Shown in pieces: positions 12,501 to 20,593 of a stretch of 64,000 nucleotides of DNA. This DNA comes from Cynocephalus volans. Taxonomy: Eukaryota; Chordata; Mammalia; Dermoptera; Cynocephalidae. A program made the translations under genes and the position numbers. The stretch is from assembly GCF_027409185.1 (NCBI RefSeq), contig NC_084461.1, positions 190,236,501-190,300,500 on the forward strand, in the 5' to 3' direction. The notes under the pieces were generated by a model. The model saw only the letters and a list, made by a program, of their open reading frames with translations, searched no databases and was not told the origin of the DNA. Position 1 is the first letter of the stretch; each line of letters starts with the position of its first letter.

Positions 12501-15291
12501 ATGTGTGTGTTTATCACAATGTGCCTGCAAAGTGTCTAGAGAAAAGCGTGCCTTTTCATAATTTGCACAAAGATGCTACATAGGCTAACAGTGGTCAAGC
12601 TGGGTTCTAGTCCTGGCAATTCTACTAATATGCTGAGTCACCTTGAGCAAGGGATTTTCCCACCCTGACTCCCAGGGTCTTCATCTGACAGTGAGGACAT
12701 TTCTGAAGTGTCTCAGCACATCCCCAGCTTTGAGTATTTGTGTGCCACCTCCTCCACCTACCACAGATCCATTTATTCAGTTCATTCAGTAAATGCACCT
12801 ACTGTTTACCTGGTACTCTTCCAGGCACCAAGGATAAAGCCCTGAACAAAACAGACACAAATATCTTTATATCTCTTCTGTTCTGAGTGTGGACAGGAGA
12901 GTTTGCAGAGTGAGAAAATCCCTCGTATCTGAATTTATTTGGTTCCTGAGTTTTGGAGAACAAGTAGCAAGGGAGAGATTTATGCAGAAATTGATCTGGA
13001 TCTATTCAGTTCCTCAGTTCAGAGAGCAAGAATTTGGATATTAAGGAATGCTTTTAAGTGCAATGAAACCAGAATGGTGATGTCGACCCCTTGCCACATA
13101 CAGTTCTGTTACCCACAGGAGGCTTAAAGACATGTTAGCGCCCAGTTGAGACTTTCTCCATGATGGGTAGGCAAGTGGTTTGAAAGAGGGCAGAAAAAAG
13201 AATATAGCTCTCACCAGGGATTTAATGCTGGATCATGCCACATCTGTGTTCCACCTAGAAACACCCTGTAGCCTCTCATGGGTCCTAGGCCACCCTTAGA
13301 GAAATGCCCAAGTGGGAGATCTCAGAAGTCCATTCTAAGTTGGCCCCCTGGGACTCTCCCTCTTCAGGTCAGCTGGTCTCCGGCTCCAGGCCCAGCTCTC
13401 AAGTCTACGTCGACCTCATCCACAGCTACAACAATGCGGGCGAGTACTCCACCTGCTTCACTGAGCTGCAGCGGGACTTCATCATCTCTCGCCCCACCAA
13501 ACTGAAGAGTCTGATCCGACTGGTGAAGCACTGGTACCAGCAGGTTTGACACAGGGACAGGCCATCCCCCAGCTGCCCTGTGCTCTGCCTCCAGGGCACT
13601 TTCCCAGCCTAGCCAGGTCCCTGCCTGGGTGGAGCAGAAAGGAGAATACGTCCTAGCTCTGGGACCTTAGGTTTCTTACCTGTAAAGTGTGAGTGACATA
13701 ACCATGTCACAGGATTTGATGGACTAATGCATGGCAAGGCATCTGGCATATGTAGGTGCTGAATAAAAGTTTGGGGGTCAGTTCCTGCACCTCACCATTG
13801 CCAATATGGACCAACACATCTTTCTCCTTGTTCCCCAGTGCAACATGATGCCCAAGGGGAAAGGCTCCCTGCCCCCTCAGCACGGGCTGGAACTCCTGAC
13901 AGTGTACGCCTGGGAGCAGGGCGGGCGGGACCCCCAGTTCAACATGGCCGAGGGCTTCCGCACCGTCCTGGAACTGGTCACCCAGTACCGCCAGCTCCGC
14001 ATCTACTGGACCATCAACTACAATGCTGAGGACAAGACTATTGGAGACTTCCTGAAACTACAGCTTCAGAAGCCCAGGTTTCAGTCCTCCCCCAGTGTCC
14101 CAGAGACTCAGTCTCGGGGCCACTCACTCTCTCCCCACCTCCTAGGGCACAGAGTGGGAGGACCCTCGTTCTAGAATCAAGTTCCTTTCTAGAAGTGACA
14201 TTCTTAGCACCTAAGGGACAAGCAGTCAGTTTCCTGGTCACCTGTGAATAGGATTGCAGGGTAAATGCAAGATTCCAAGTTAAATTTAGTTCCAGATAAA
14301 TGATGAATAACTTTTTATGTCCCATGTAATATTTGGAACATTATGCTTAAAAGATGTATTCATTATTTATCTGAAATTCAAATTTAAGTGGGCATTTTGT
14401 ATTTGTATTTGTTAAATCTGGCCACCCTACCTGTGAACCCATTAGATAACATAAGCATGTCTCGTTCTTTGGGATTTTGCCTACCTCTGAAATGGGTGCA
14501 GAGGTAACAGAGATGCTTTCACAAACTTATGATGCCAGTGGGCAGTGACTGCTTAGAGTGATGTGTTGAAGAAGACTCTGAGGTTGTGATTTGGCTCAGC
14601 TGAACAGAGTAGCCTCATCAGTTAGTGGCATCATGGGTGCAGGATCTGGTGCTGTGACTGATTAACAATGCCTGCTTTACTGCAGAAGGGGTAAGTGGTA
14701 GCACTGTGATTGATTAGTAATGTCTGCCTGGGTGCAGAATGGAAAAGTGGCCCATACAAAGCTTATTTTCTATCCCTGCCCTGAGTGTGTGCCTGGAGCT
14801 CTGAGAAGTCTCTGAGCCCTGCCCCTGGTCTCTGCAGCGTGTTGGGTGAGGGAACAGAATAGTCCACTCAATGCCACAGGTGGGAACCTAGACGTAGCCA
14901 GAAATAAGACTGACCTTAGATGGGAATTGCAGGCCCATCATCCTGGATCCAGCTGACCCAACGGGCAACCTGGGCCACAATGCCCGCTGGGACCTGCTAG
15001 CCAAGGAAGCTGCAGCCTGCATATCTGCCCTGTGCTGCATGGGCAGGGATGGCACCCCCATCCAGCCATGGCCAGTGAAGGTGAGAGATCTGTGATGCTG
15101 AAGGGAGCACCGTTTGTTGGGGTGGGGACAGCATGGTCAAGGGAAGGGCATGACTCCTCCCAAAAGAGCAGGATCCAGTCATGGCCCCAGGTGTGCCCCT
15201 GTTCCTCCATTTCCTGTCTGGTTTCAGCTTCTGTAGGAAGGTTGGGGGTAAACAACATCTTCTGTGGCACTCCCCACAGGCTGCTGTGTGA
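421..15291 (+). CDS. OAS3: OAS3, 2'-5'-oligoadenylate synthetase 3 (5' partial, 14 coding exons)
   Basis: Cytosolic dsRNA sensor that makes long 2'-5'-oligoadenylates from ATP to activate RNase L. Coding exons: 421-596, 2248-2486, 3524-3677, 4105-4449, 5371-5653, 8492-8667, 9468-9718, 10117-10261, 11004-11177, 12096-12381, 13368-13543, 13839-14077, 14933-15080, 15280-15291. They join in frame to about 934 codons ending in TGA. With the two missing upstream exons of unit I this fits the roughly 1087-residue human protein. Three OAS units are the OAS3 hallmark, and the unit I-II linker after exon 5 is OAS3-specific. Only unit III keeps the SDADLVVF and DFDVLPAF Asp motifs; unit II has lost them and unit I cannot be judged because its exon 2 is outside the window. 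OAS2 follows on the same strand about 5.1 kb downstream. The symbol rests on recalled similarity to human OAS3. Confidence 0.96.
650..1045 (-). repeat. LINE-1 fragment in OAS3 intron
   Basis: AT-rich T-runs with L1 antisense character (family recalled from memory). The rest of the 597-2247 intron holds a MIR piece at 1262-1385 and otherwise unrecognised sequence. Confidence 0.5.
1262..1385 (+). repeat. MIR SINE
   Basis: Shows the MIR core: Ser/Ala-rich-looking CTCAGCCACTGACTTGCTG followed by TGTGATCTTGGGCAA. Confidence 0.7.
2248..2486 (+). CDS. OAS3: OAS3 unit I, exon 4
   Basis: The exon lies between a TTCACAG acceptor and a CCCAG/gtacct donor, is 239 bases and leaves phase 2. It encodes the OAS1-C helical core with [24 protein letters not shown] and WTVNYGFED. 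The reading frame opens upstream into intron, so the exon start comes from the splice site and the join to exon 3. Confidence 0.95.
2612..3302 (+). repeat. MER5A-like hAT element split by an L1 fragment
   Basis: The left piece (2612-2670, with CACCTGGGGAG) and right piece (about 3230-3302, with GTGATTCTAATG and GGTTGAGGACCA) look like the two ends of a MER5A-type nonautonomous hAT. L1-like antisense sequence lies between them. Confidence 0.55.
3303..3485 (-). repeat. MIR SINE
   Basis: Antisense MIR core, AAATGAGGAAACTGAGGCTC then CATACAGCTGCAAAG, just upstream of OAS3 unit I exon 5. Confidence 0.75.
3524..3677 (+). CDS. OAS3: OAS3 unit I, exon 5
   Basis: The acceptor is TTGTAG and the donor CCG/gtgagt. 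Read after the AG left by exon 4 it gives [17 protein letters not shown] and ends QPWEGP. This is the last exon of unit I and joins in phase 0 to the unit II linker exon. Confidence 0.94.
4105..4449 (+). CDS. OAS3: OAS3 linker plus unit II, exon 1
   Basis: 345 bases, 115 codons, phase 0 at both ends. The first half is a Pro/Ser-rich linker starting [13 protein letters not shown], found only in OAS3. The second half, from about [13 protein letters not shown] to [12 protein letters not shown], is the ordinary first OAS exon. The donor is AAG/gtgagt. Confidence 0.95.
4640..4865 (+). repeat. L2 LINE fragment
   Basis: Resembles L2 in the stretch around CCTTTGCACTGACTCTTTCC and TGGAATGCTCTTCCCCC. 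Located in the OAS3 intron after the linker exon. Confidence 0.5.
4878..4990 (+). repeat. Purine-rich GGAAG/GGGA low-complexity tract
   Basis: About 110 bases of almost pure A/G with GGAA and GGGA units. The long Ser/Leu/Pro frames on the opposite strand come from this tract. Confidence 0.85.
5371..5653 (+). CDS. OAS3: OAS3 unit II, exon 2 (degenerate catalytic motif)
   Basis: This exon normally carries the P-loop and Asp triad. It keeps [13 protein letters not shown], but reads RDVELILFL instead of SDADLVVF, and [13 protein letters not shown] instead of [12 protein letters not shown]. The metal-binding Asp set is therefore incomplete, as in human OAS3 domain II, and this unit should be non-catalytic. 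The acceptor is CCACAG and the donor G/gtgagg. Confidence 0.95.
5760..7960. repeat. AT-rich LINE-like region in the large OAS3 unit II intron
   Basis: About 2.2 kb of AT-rich sequence with L1-like antisense text (for example around 6830-7260). A 151-codon frame at 7096-7551 is hydrophobic and low in complexity and matches no family I recognise. Confidence 0.45.
8028..8240 (-). repeat. MIR SINE
   Basis: Antisense MIR: ATTGAGCAC near the start, TTTTACAGATAAGGAAACTG in the core, then CACACAGCTT. Confidence 0.75.
8492..8667 (+). CDS. OAS3: OAS3 unit II, exon 3
   Basis: 176 bases, entering in phase 1 from an ACAG acceptor, donor CAG/gtgagg. It encodes [15 protein letters not shown] through LVKHWYLQ. 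By direct comparison about 27 of 176 bases differ from unit I exon 3, and these are concentrated in the middle of the exon. Confidence 0.95.
8760..9060 (+). repeat. L2-like LINE fragment
   Basis: Pyrimidine-rich L2-type text with GCCTTTGCTTATGTGG and CCTTCAGAGCTCCC. It gives a spurious 118-codon frame. Confidence 0.4.
9225..9440 (+). repeat. MIR SINE
   Basis: Sense MIR: ACAAGTCACTACCCTCTTC, GGACCTCAGTTTACCC and GCACACAGTAGGTGCTCA. It lies directly before OAS3 unit II exon 4. Confidence 0.75.
9468..9718 (+). CDS. OAS3: OAS3 unit II, exon 4
   Basis: 251 bases, phase 0 to 2, acceptor CACAG, donor CCCAG/gtgcag. It starts [17 protein letters not shown], a slightly longer head than the unit I counterpart. 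It continues with [28 protein letters not shown] and [11 protein letters not shown]. Confidence 0.95.
10117..10261 (+). CDS. OAS3: OAS3 unit II, exon 5
   Basis: 145 bases after CCCCAG, donor ATG/gtaaga. It reads [19 protein letters not shown] to VEPWYVM, the conserved LDPxDPT motif followed by an acidic helix. It closes unit II in phase 0. Confidence 0.95.
10735..10860 (-). repeat. MIR SINE fragment
   Basis: Antisense MIR core around CATTTAAAGATGGGGAAGCT in the OAS3 unit II-III intron. Confidence 0.55.
11004..11177 (+). CDS. OAS3: OAS3 unit III, exon 1
   Basis: 174 bases, 58 codons, acceptor CTGCAG, donor AAG/gtgagt. It encodes [32 protein letters not shown] and [16 protein letters not shown], the N-terminal dsRNA-contact helices of the catalytic unit. 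Confidence 0.96.
11640..11800 (+). repeat. MER5A-like hAT MITE
   Basis: Shows CTGGTTCTCAACCCTGGCTT, TGGAATCAC and the GATGCCCAAGCCC block typical of MER5A. It lies in the intron before the OAS3 catalytic exon. Confidence 0.6.
12096..12381 (+). CDS. OAS3: OAS3 unit III, exon 2 (catalytic exon)
   Basis: 286 bases. It carries the intact nucleotidyltransferase signature: the P-loop-like [12 protein letters not shown], then [14 protein letters not shown] with the paired metal Asp residues, and [14 protein letters not shown] with the third Asp. This is the active site of OAS3. The acceptor is CCCCAG and the donor G/gtgagg. Confidence 0.97.
12585..12705 (+). repeat. MIR SINE fragment
   Basis: Sense MIR-type text, TGCTGAGTCACCTTGAGCAA followed by TCTTCATCTGACAGTGAGG. 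Confidence 0.5.
13368..13543 (+). CDS. OAS3: OAS3 unit III, exon 3
   Basis: 176 bases. It encodes [20 protein letters not shown] through [16 protein letters not shown]. The donor is CAG/gtttga, weaker than the gtgagt-type donors of most other units. Confidence 0.95.
13640..13775 (+). repeat. MIR SINE 3' half
   Basis: Shows TTTCTTACCTGTAAAGTGTG and the 3' tail GTAGGTGCTGAATAAAAG. Confidence 0.6.
13839..14077 (+). CDS. OAS3: OAS3 unit III, exon 4
   Basis: 239 bases after a CCCCAG acceptor. It encodes [49 protein letters not shown] and [11 protein letters not shown]. The donor CCCAG/gtttca is again weak; the join to 14933 keeps the frame. Confidence 0.95.
14933..15080 (+). CDS. OAS3: OAS3 unit III, exon 5
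   Basis: 148 bases after TTGCAG, donor AAG/gtgaga. It encodes [20 protein letters not shown] to IQPWPVK and contains LCCMGRDG where tetramer-forming OAS1/OAS2 have a CFK motif, consistent with OAS3 acting as a monomer. Confidence 0.95.
15280..15291 (+). CDS. OAS3: OAS3 last coding exon (AAV-stop)
   Basis: After a CCCCACAG acceptor only four codons remain: GCT GCT GTG TGA. The short AAV ending after PWPVK agrees with the recalled human OAS3 C-terminus. Confidence 0.9.
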   Translation, partial: AAV

Positions 15292-15355
15292 AGCCCAGGA
15301 AATCAGTGGTCCTACCGGATGGATGCCAGCCCTCAGAGTCCCCTGCCAGATGAGC

Positions 15356-15381
15356 CTCTGTGTGTGTGTGTGTGTGTGTGT
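15356..15381 (+). repeat. (TG)n microsatellite
   Basis: A near-perfect run of TG dinucleotides within the OAS3 3' UTR. Confidence 0.95.
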
Positions 15382-15493
15382 CCAGTGAATCCACTCTCCT
15401 CCTCAGTCCAGCCTCCATCTGATCGCCCTGCCTCACTGCTCTCTCCCTCTTCTTCCTGCTGCCCACTCTGCTTACCCAGCCTGATTGCTCTTC

Positions 15494-15499
15494 ATTAAA
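15494..15499 (+). terminator. OAS3: Candidate OAS3 poly(A) signal ATTAAA
   Basis: ATTAAA lies about 205 bases past the stop codon and is followed by a T/G-containing stretch. It is a candidate only. Confidence 0.4.
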
Positions 15500-15539
15500 C
15501 ACCACCTTGTATCAGACGGGCATCGCCCAGCTCACACAC

Positions 15540-15800
15540 TGCTCTGCCTCCCATAACTCGCGCCCTGGGGTCCAGATGCCATGGTTTGGCACCAGCCTGC
15601 GTTTCCAGCTTCTCCATCCAACACTCCCCTCCCCTGCCATGACTCTATCCTCCTACCACTACTGCTGCCTCCTGCACGTTTCCCGCCCCTGCAAAGAATG
15701 CCTCCTCCTCCCTGACTCCTCTCTGCCCATCCTAATCAGCTCTCATCCTGCCTCCTGCCACAACCCATCCCACCACACATGCTCTAGGCCACCCCCTTGA
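15540..15800 (+). repeat. L2-like LINE fragment
   Basis: C/T-rich L2-type sequence with GCAAAGAATGCCTCCTCC. It follows the OAS3 proximal poly(A) signal. Confidence 0.4.
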
Positions 15801-16529
15801 ATGCCTCTACAATTAGGGTAGTTGTCAGATGGTGGAACCAGGGCAGCACAGATGTGTGGGACATGAGAAGTCATAGTCATCTGGCTGGACAGAGAAGGGA
15901 TCTTGCTGATCCGAGCAGGGACATATTTTATTCTAGTCCCTCACTCTTTGACAATGGCCACCTTGGTATTGTCATATTGGCCCCACTGTGACTTTTGGGG
16001 GCTTCCTGATATAGCCACACTCTTGGATAGAAGGACTTGACCTCATAAAAAGATTGATTCTCCATAAGTTGATTTATACATTTAATGATTGTCCCAGAAA
16101 TACCTACACGTACTTTACTTTGGAAGCAAGCAAGTTGATACTAAAGTTCTTATGGAAAAATACACAAGAATAGCTAAGAAAAGTCAGAAAATGAAGAGTT
16201 CTGAGGAGGGACCAGCCTTAGCCAACATTAAAAAATACTATGAAACCTCTAGTGTTTAAACAGCATGGTAGTGACATATAAATTAAACAGACCAGAGAAA
16301 CTGGGTGGCTATTTCCATGATTCTGGAAAAAAATAATAATAAAAAGGTAAATGTGATCAATCAGCCGTTGAAAGCTAAGCAAAGAGACAGAGGGTCTCCG
16401 TGGTAGCACATGAAAATGCTCACATCTCCTGCAGCCAGAAAGCAGAGAAAAGTAAAGATTGAGTCCCGAATTGAATCTTAAGAGATGCAGGGCTCCAAAG
16501 AAAGTGTGGTTTTTTAAAATTTGTAATTT

Positions 16530-17125
16530 AATTTTATTTTTAATTTTAAAAGTTTTTATTGAGATGTAATTCACATACCATAAATCTTACCATTTTAAAG
16601 TGAAAAATTCAGTGGTTTTAGTATATTCACAGGTTTGTATTTGGCATACTTACAAGTTATATTTAGTATATTCACAAGGTGAGCCATATCACCTAGATGC
16701 ATTCATCATACTAATTCTAGAGCATTTTCACCACCCCAAAAGGAAACCTGAAACTCAGCAGTCAATCCCCACTCCTCATCTCATTGTTCCCCTAATTCCT
16801 GTAAACCACTGATCTGCTTTGTGTATCTATTATGAACATTTCTTATAAATGGCATCATGTAACACGTGACCTCCTGTGTCTGGCGTTTTTCACTTAATAT
16901 AATGTTTTCAAGGTTTATTCATGTTATTGCATGTATCAGTGCTTCATTCCTTTTTTCTACCAAATAACATTCCATTGTATGGCAAGATCCCATTAGTTTA
17001 TCCATTCATCCATAGATGGGCATTTGGACTGTTTCCACTTTTTGGCTGTTATGAATAATTTTGCTGTGAACATTCACATATGAGATTTTGTGTAGAAATT
17101 TATTTTCATTTGTTTTAGGTAAATA
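16530..17125 (-). repeat. L1 3' end fragment
   Basis: Contains typical antisense L1 3' text such as TTTTATTGAGATGTAATTCA and TAACATTCCATTGTATGGC. Confidence 0.65.
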
Positions 17126-17132
17126 CATCATA

Positions 17133-17690
17133 TTAGTCAGGGTTCTCCGGAGAAACTGAACCAATAGGATATATTTAAATATATGGAAAGAGATTTATTA
17201 TGAGGGATTGGTTCAGGTGATTATGGAGGCTGAGAAGTTCCATGATCTGCTCTCTACAAGCTGGAGACCCAGGAAAGCCAGTGGTGTCATTCAGTACAAG
17301 TCCGAAGGCCTGAGAACTGGGGAACTGATAGTGTAAGTACCGGTCCAAGTCTGAAGGCCCAAGAACCAGGAGCATCAGTGTCCAAGGGCAGGAGAAGATC
17401 AATGTCCCAGCTCAAGCAGAGAGAGTGAATTCATCCTTCCTTAACCATTTCATTCTATACCATTTCATTCATTCATTTCAGGCCCTAAAAAGATTAAATG
17501 ATGACTGCCTGCACTGGTGAGAGTGATCTTGTTTATTCAGTCTACTGATTCAAATGCTAATCTCTTCTAGAAACACCCTCACCAACACACCTAGAAATAA
17601 TGTTTTACCAGCTATCTGGGTATCCCTTAGTCCAGTCTAGTAGACACATAAAATCCACAATCACATAGACCTAGGAATGGAATTGCTGAA
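17133..17690 (-). repeat. ERVL-MaLR-type LTR-like repeat
   Basis: Begins TTAGTCAGGGTTCTCCGGAG and continues with GATTTATTATGAGGGATTGG and AGACCCAGGAAAGCC, a dispersed mammalian LTR-like family whose name I cannot fix. Confidence 0.6.
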
Positions 17691-18101
17691 TCTTATGGTA
17701 ACACTATGTGTAGCTATCTGAGGAACTGCCAGACTGTTCTCCACAGCAGCTGCACCATTTACACACACCCACTCCCAGCAACAAGGAAAGTTCCAGTTTT
17801 TCCATGTCCTTGCCAACACTTGTCCATCATTTTGATTGTAGCCATCCTAGTGGGTGTAAAAGAAGGTTACACACTGTCAAAATTCTCAGGTCTGCTACAT
17901 GAGGTCAGAACCCTGCATAAGAAAGAATAGGACCCTGACACATAGAATGGGGACATAAGCGTGCCCCTGAGAATTTTGAATCCCAGATTCCCCTGAACCC
18001 TAAGAGCTGTAGAAGACCTGTCCACTCCTCCATATTAAGATCTAGCACCTCTCTTGTTTGGAAAACTTGCAGAGGCTTCTCATCCACAAGATATATGTCC
18101 C

Positions 18102-18703
18102 TGTTGCGAGCTTGCTCACACAGAGGAATCCAAGATCAACGTTGGTATTACAGCTCTTTATTAGTTAACAGCTCTTTTTGGTGTTTCAGCTTTTTGGTGT
18201 TACAGCACTTTATTGCTTGCAAGCAAGGAGAGCATGAGCATCAGGCTAGTGTCTCCCTGAATGAAGGAAAGGGGCAGCCTTATATAGCCAAAACTTCCTG
18301 CCCAAGTTCTCATTTAGGTCCTCTTATGCAAATGAGGGATGCAAGCCTGTTAATTTGGATTCGTTGGCTATGAGACATAGCTCATTGGTCAGTTCTGGAG
18401 CCAAATTTGCATTTGGCCCTTAGAGCAGTGCAAAACCACTGTTACCTTTCGGGTGCAGGAAGCAAGCAAGGTTACAGAAGCTAAAGTTTGCAATTAAGAC
18501 AGCCAAGCATAAAATTTCTAAAACAGTTTCTCCAGTGGAAGGGGTCAGGTTTAACAATAAGAAAATGCTCAGGGTTCCCTGCTTCATCCCCCAGGACCTG
18601 CACCCACATCTCCTCCTGCTCACTAGGCCTGTGACTAGGTTCAAGTTCCAGAATAATCCAGCTGGGGACATGCTGGGCCTGATAAGGAAGGAAAGGACCT
18701 ACA
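18102..18703 (-). mobile_element. Solo LTR (ERV1-like), TSD TCCC
   Basis: A 602-base element starting TGTTGCG and ending CCTACA, flanked by TCCC at 18098-18101 and 18704-18707. On the minus strand it carries a TATA-like box near 18279-18286 and an AATAAA at 18209-18214. It lies antisense in the OAS3-OAS2 interval, 1.7 kb before the OAS2 ATG. No internal retroviral genes are seen. Confidence 0.8.
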
Positions 18704-19665
18704 TCCCAAAGTAGCCAGAGTACCCAGCCAGTGTGTCCTAGCAGAAGTCGGGTAAGTATGTGTGGGTGTGGACATCGACGGGGCTTGATCAAGGCGGCTG
18801 CAGTGTAAGACCAGATAAGGGAGAGTTTACTAATTTGCAAGTCCCTTTCGGGAATTCAGGACTTCATACCCTGGCAAGTACTTGAGGAGAAGGTGCAAAC
18901 TTGCTGCTAGGAAGGCTCCTAGAAGTGACAGCCCACATTAAGTGAGATCAGCTCTGAGCGCAGGAGTTGCATGTCTGTTTCTCTCTGGCCTGTGCACTCT
19001 GGGGCTTGTCTTTTGCCCTTGCTGGGGGGTGGTCAGCGCCTCGTGAGGCACTGCTGGAGTTCACACGTGTGCTGAGGAATCGGGCACACAGAGGTTCCCA
19101 TGCACTGACCACACGGGGTCCTGTGTTTACCCAGAGGCAGAATCGAAACCTGAGTCTGGCAGGGCCCCTGCCCTACTGTGTGTCCCTGAGCAATTCAGTT
19201 TTCCCTCTCTGAGTCTCTGTCTCCTTTTTTTTTTTTTTTTATTCTTACAAATTGTACTTATTCTTCATGCCCCTTGTCCAATCTCTCCTTACCCGCCTCT
19301 CCCTCCTGCCTCCCACCACTGATAACCCCAGATTTCTTCTCTCCCTCTGAGAGAGTAGTGGTTACTCTGTTGATTGTTGCCTACATGATCTGTCCAATGC
19401 TGAGAGGTGTGATCAGGTCCCCCAATATTATCATAGAGCAGATGCTTCTTCTGTCACTCTGGAATGGGCTTTGTGGAGAGACATCCTCTTCTTTTCTTTG
19501 GTCTCTGCCGGTGATTCTCGTTGTGTCAGTGCACTCCAGTGGCTGGCAGACCATCTACGTGGTGGTTGTGGCATCTAGCCACTTTCACGGCAGCTGTGGT
19601 TACTGTGGTGGCTGTGGTGGGCCACCCACATGGAGGTGATGTTTTTGGCATGCCCTTGGCGCTGG
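18704..19665. other. OAS3-OAS2 intergenic sequence
   Basis: Mostly unrecognised, with a T-run at about 19226-19240. No conserved coding frame is seen. Confidence 0.5.
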
Positions 19666-19670
19666 CAGTG

Positions 19671-19776
19671 TGCCTGGTTAGCTCAGTTGGTTAGAGCACA
19701 GCCTTATAACACCAAGGTCATGGGTTTAGAGCCCCATACCAGCCAGCTGCAAAAAAAAAAAAAAAAAAAAAAAAAA
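19671..19776 (+). mobile_element. tRNA-Ile-derived SINE (monomer) with long poly(A)
   Basis: The head TGGTTAGCTCAGTTGGTTAG with a B-box-like GGTTTAGAGCCCCA resembles tRNA-Ile and is followed by 26 uninterrupted A residues (19751-19776). It is a SINE, not a tRNA gene: the anticodon arm is altered and the 3' end runs into poly(A). It fits dermopteran CYN-type SINEs. Confidence 0.8.
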
Positions 19777-19822
19777 GTTCTGGAGATGAATAATGAATAG
19801 CTGCACAACAATGTGAGTATAC

Positions 19823-19870
19823 GAGAGTACCTCAAAAAGTTCATGGAAAAATGGAATTAAAAGATAATAC
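19823..19870 (+). repeat. Truncated mariner-type MITE
   Basis: GAGAGTACCTCAAAAAGTTC is the terminal repeat also found at 56844-56921; the inner part is deleted. Confidence 0.5.
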
Positions 19871-19974
19871 GAATCTCTCTATCTCCTTTCTGCTGCTCTT
19901 CTTCAATCTGAGTCCCCTGGCCACTAAAAACAGGGAGAAAGGGATGGAACCTCAAAAGATTACCTCTGCCTCCA

Positions 19975-20170
19975 GTAAAATTTTATTTACTTAGCACTTA
20001 TATAGCATTTGCCATGTGCAGTGCCCTTAAGCACTTTGCAGGTATTATTTAATCCTCACATTAACCCTAGGAGAGACGTACCATTTTTCACCACTCTACA
20101 GATGGGGAAATTGAGGCACAACGAGGGCAGGTGATGTGCTCAAGGACACATGTCTAGCATGAATGAAGCC
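19975..20170 (-). repeat. MIR SINE
   Basis: Antisense MIR: TCTACAGATGGGGAAATTG, AGTGCCCTTAAGCAC and GTATTATTTAATCCTCACA. It ends about 45 bases before the duplicated OAS2 promoter module. Confidence 0.75.
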
Positions 20171-20250
20171 CTCACAATAGGGCTCTAGAGGCTACATGGT
20201 TAGGCTGGTTAACCATAGCTGCAGGGGTGGGGCAGAGGCCTCTGGACTTG

Positions 20251-20262
20251 TTTCGGTTTCCC
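20251..20262 (-). promoter_or_regulatory. ISRE 1 (TTTCGGTTTCCC; GGGAAACCGAAA on minus)
   Basis: It contains the GAAANNGAAA core on the minus strand, the binding site of ISGF3/IRF. It lies about 155 bases before the OAS2 start codon. Confidence 0.85.
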
Positions 20263-20326
20263 AGGCTCTGAGTGCAGGAAGTGGTAACGTCAGCTGCAGG
20301 GGTGGGACAGAGGCCTCTGGACTTGA

Positions 20327-20339
20327 GTTTCAGTTTCCC
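20327..20339 (-). promoter_or_regulatory. ISRE 2 (GTTTCAGTTTCCC; GGGAAACTGAAAC on minus)
   Basis: A perfect match to the ISRE consensus on the minus strand, about 78 bases before the OAS2 ATG. It lies in the downstream copy of the duplicated module. Confidence 0.88.
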
Positions 20340-20416
20340 AGGCTCTGGGCAGCAGAGGGAGGTCCTCTGCCTCCCTCTCTACCATTAGCTGTCAGCCCAG
20401 CAGCTAGCAGGGAGCA

Positions 20417-20593
20417 ATGGGAAACTGGGGGTCACAGTTGTCCTCGGTACCTGCACAGGACCTGGGTAAGTTTATCCAGGAAAACCTGAAGCCCTATGAA
20501 GACTGTCAGAAACAGATCAACCAGACTGTGAATACCATCTGTGATATCCTGCAGGATCCGAAGCAGTTCCCCCTGGTGCAGGGTGTGGCCAAA
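20417..20593 (+). CDS. OAS2: OAS2 exon 1 (unit I, start and myristoylation signal)
   Basis: The ATG is followed by G at +4, though no purine strong Kozak context precedes it beyond GAGCA. It encodes 59 codons, [10 protein letters not shown] to LVQGVAK, matching the recalled human N-terminus. The donor is AAA/gtaagt, phase 0. Gly2 with Ser6 is the usual N-myristoyltransferase pattern. Confidence 0.96.

Larger units (their letters stand above)
15292..15499 (+). other. OAS3: OAS3 3' UTR to first candidate poly(A) signal
   Basis: Sequence after the OAS3 stop. It contains a TG dinucleotide run at about 15358-15380 and an ATTAAA at 15494-15499. Human OAS3 has a much longer 3' UTR, so this may be only a proximal site; the true end cannot be seen. 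Confidence 0.5.
20217..20347 (+). promoter_or_regulatory. OAS2: OAS2 promoter module, tandemly duplicated with two ISREs
   Basis: Two near-identical copies, 20217-20270 and 20292-20347, lie 70-200 bases upstream of the OAS2 ATG with a period of 75 bases. They differ by one G/A change, a 2-base AG indel and one base inside the ISRE spacer. Each copy ends in a TTTCNNTTTC ISRE core followed by CC. The 21-base spacer holds GGAAGT (Ets-like) and AACGTC. OAS genes are classic interferon-stimulated genes, so ISGF3/IRF binding is expected. Confidence 0.85.

Noticed and set aside
19671..19750. tRNA gene with Ile-like sequence
   Set aside because: It runs into a long poly(A), the anticodon arm is altered, and similar copies occur elsewhere in the window; this is a SINE.
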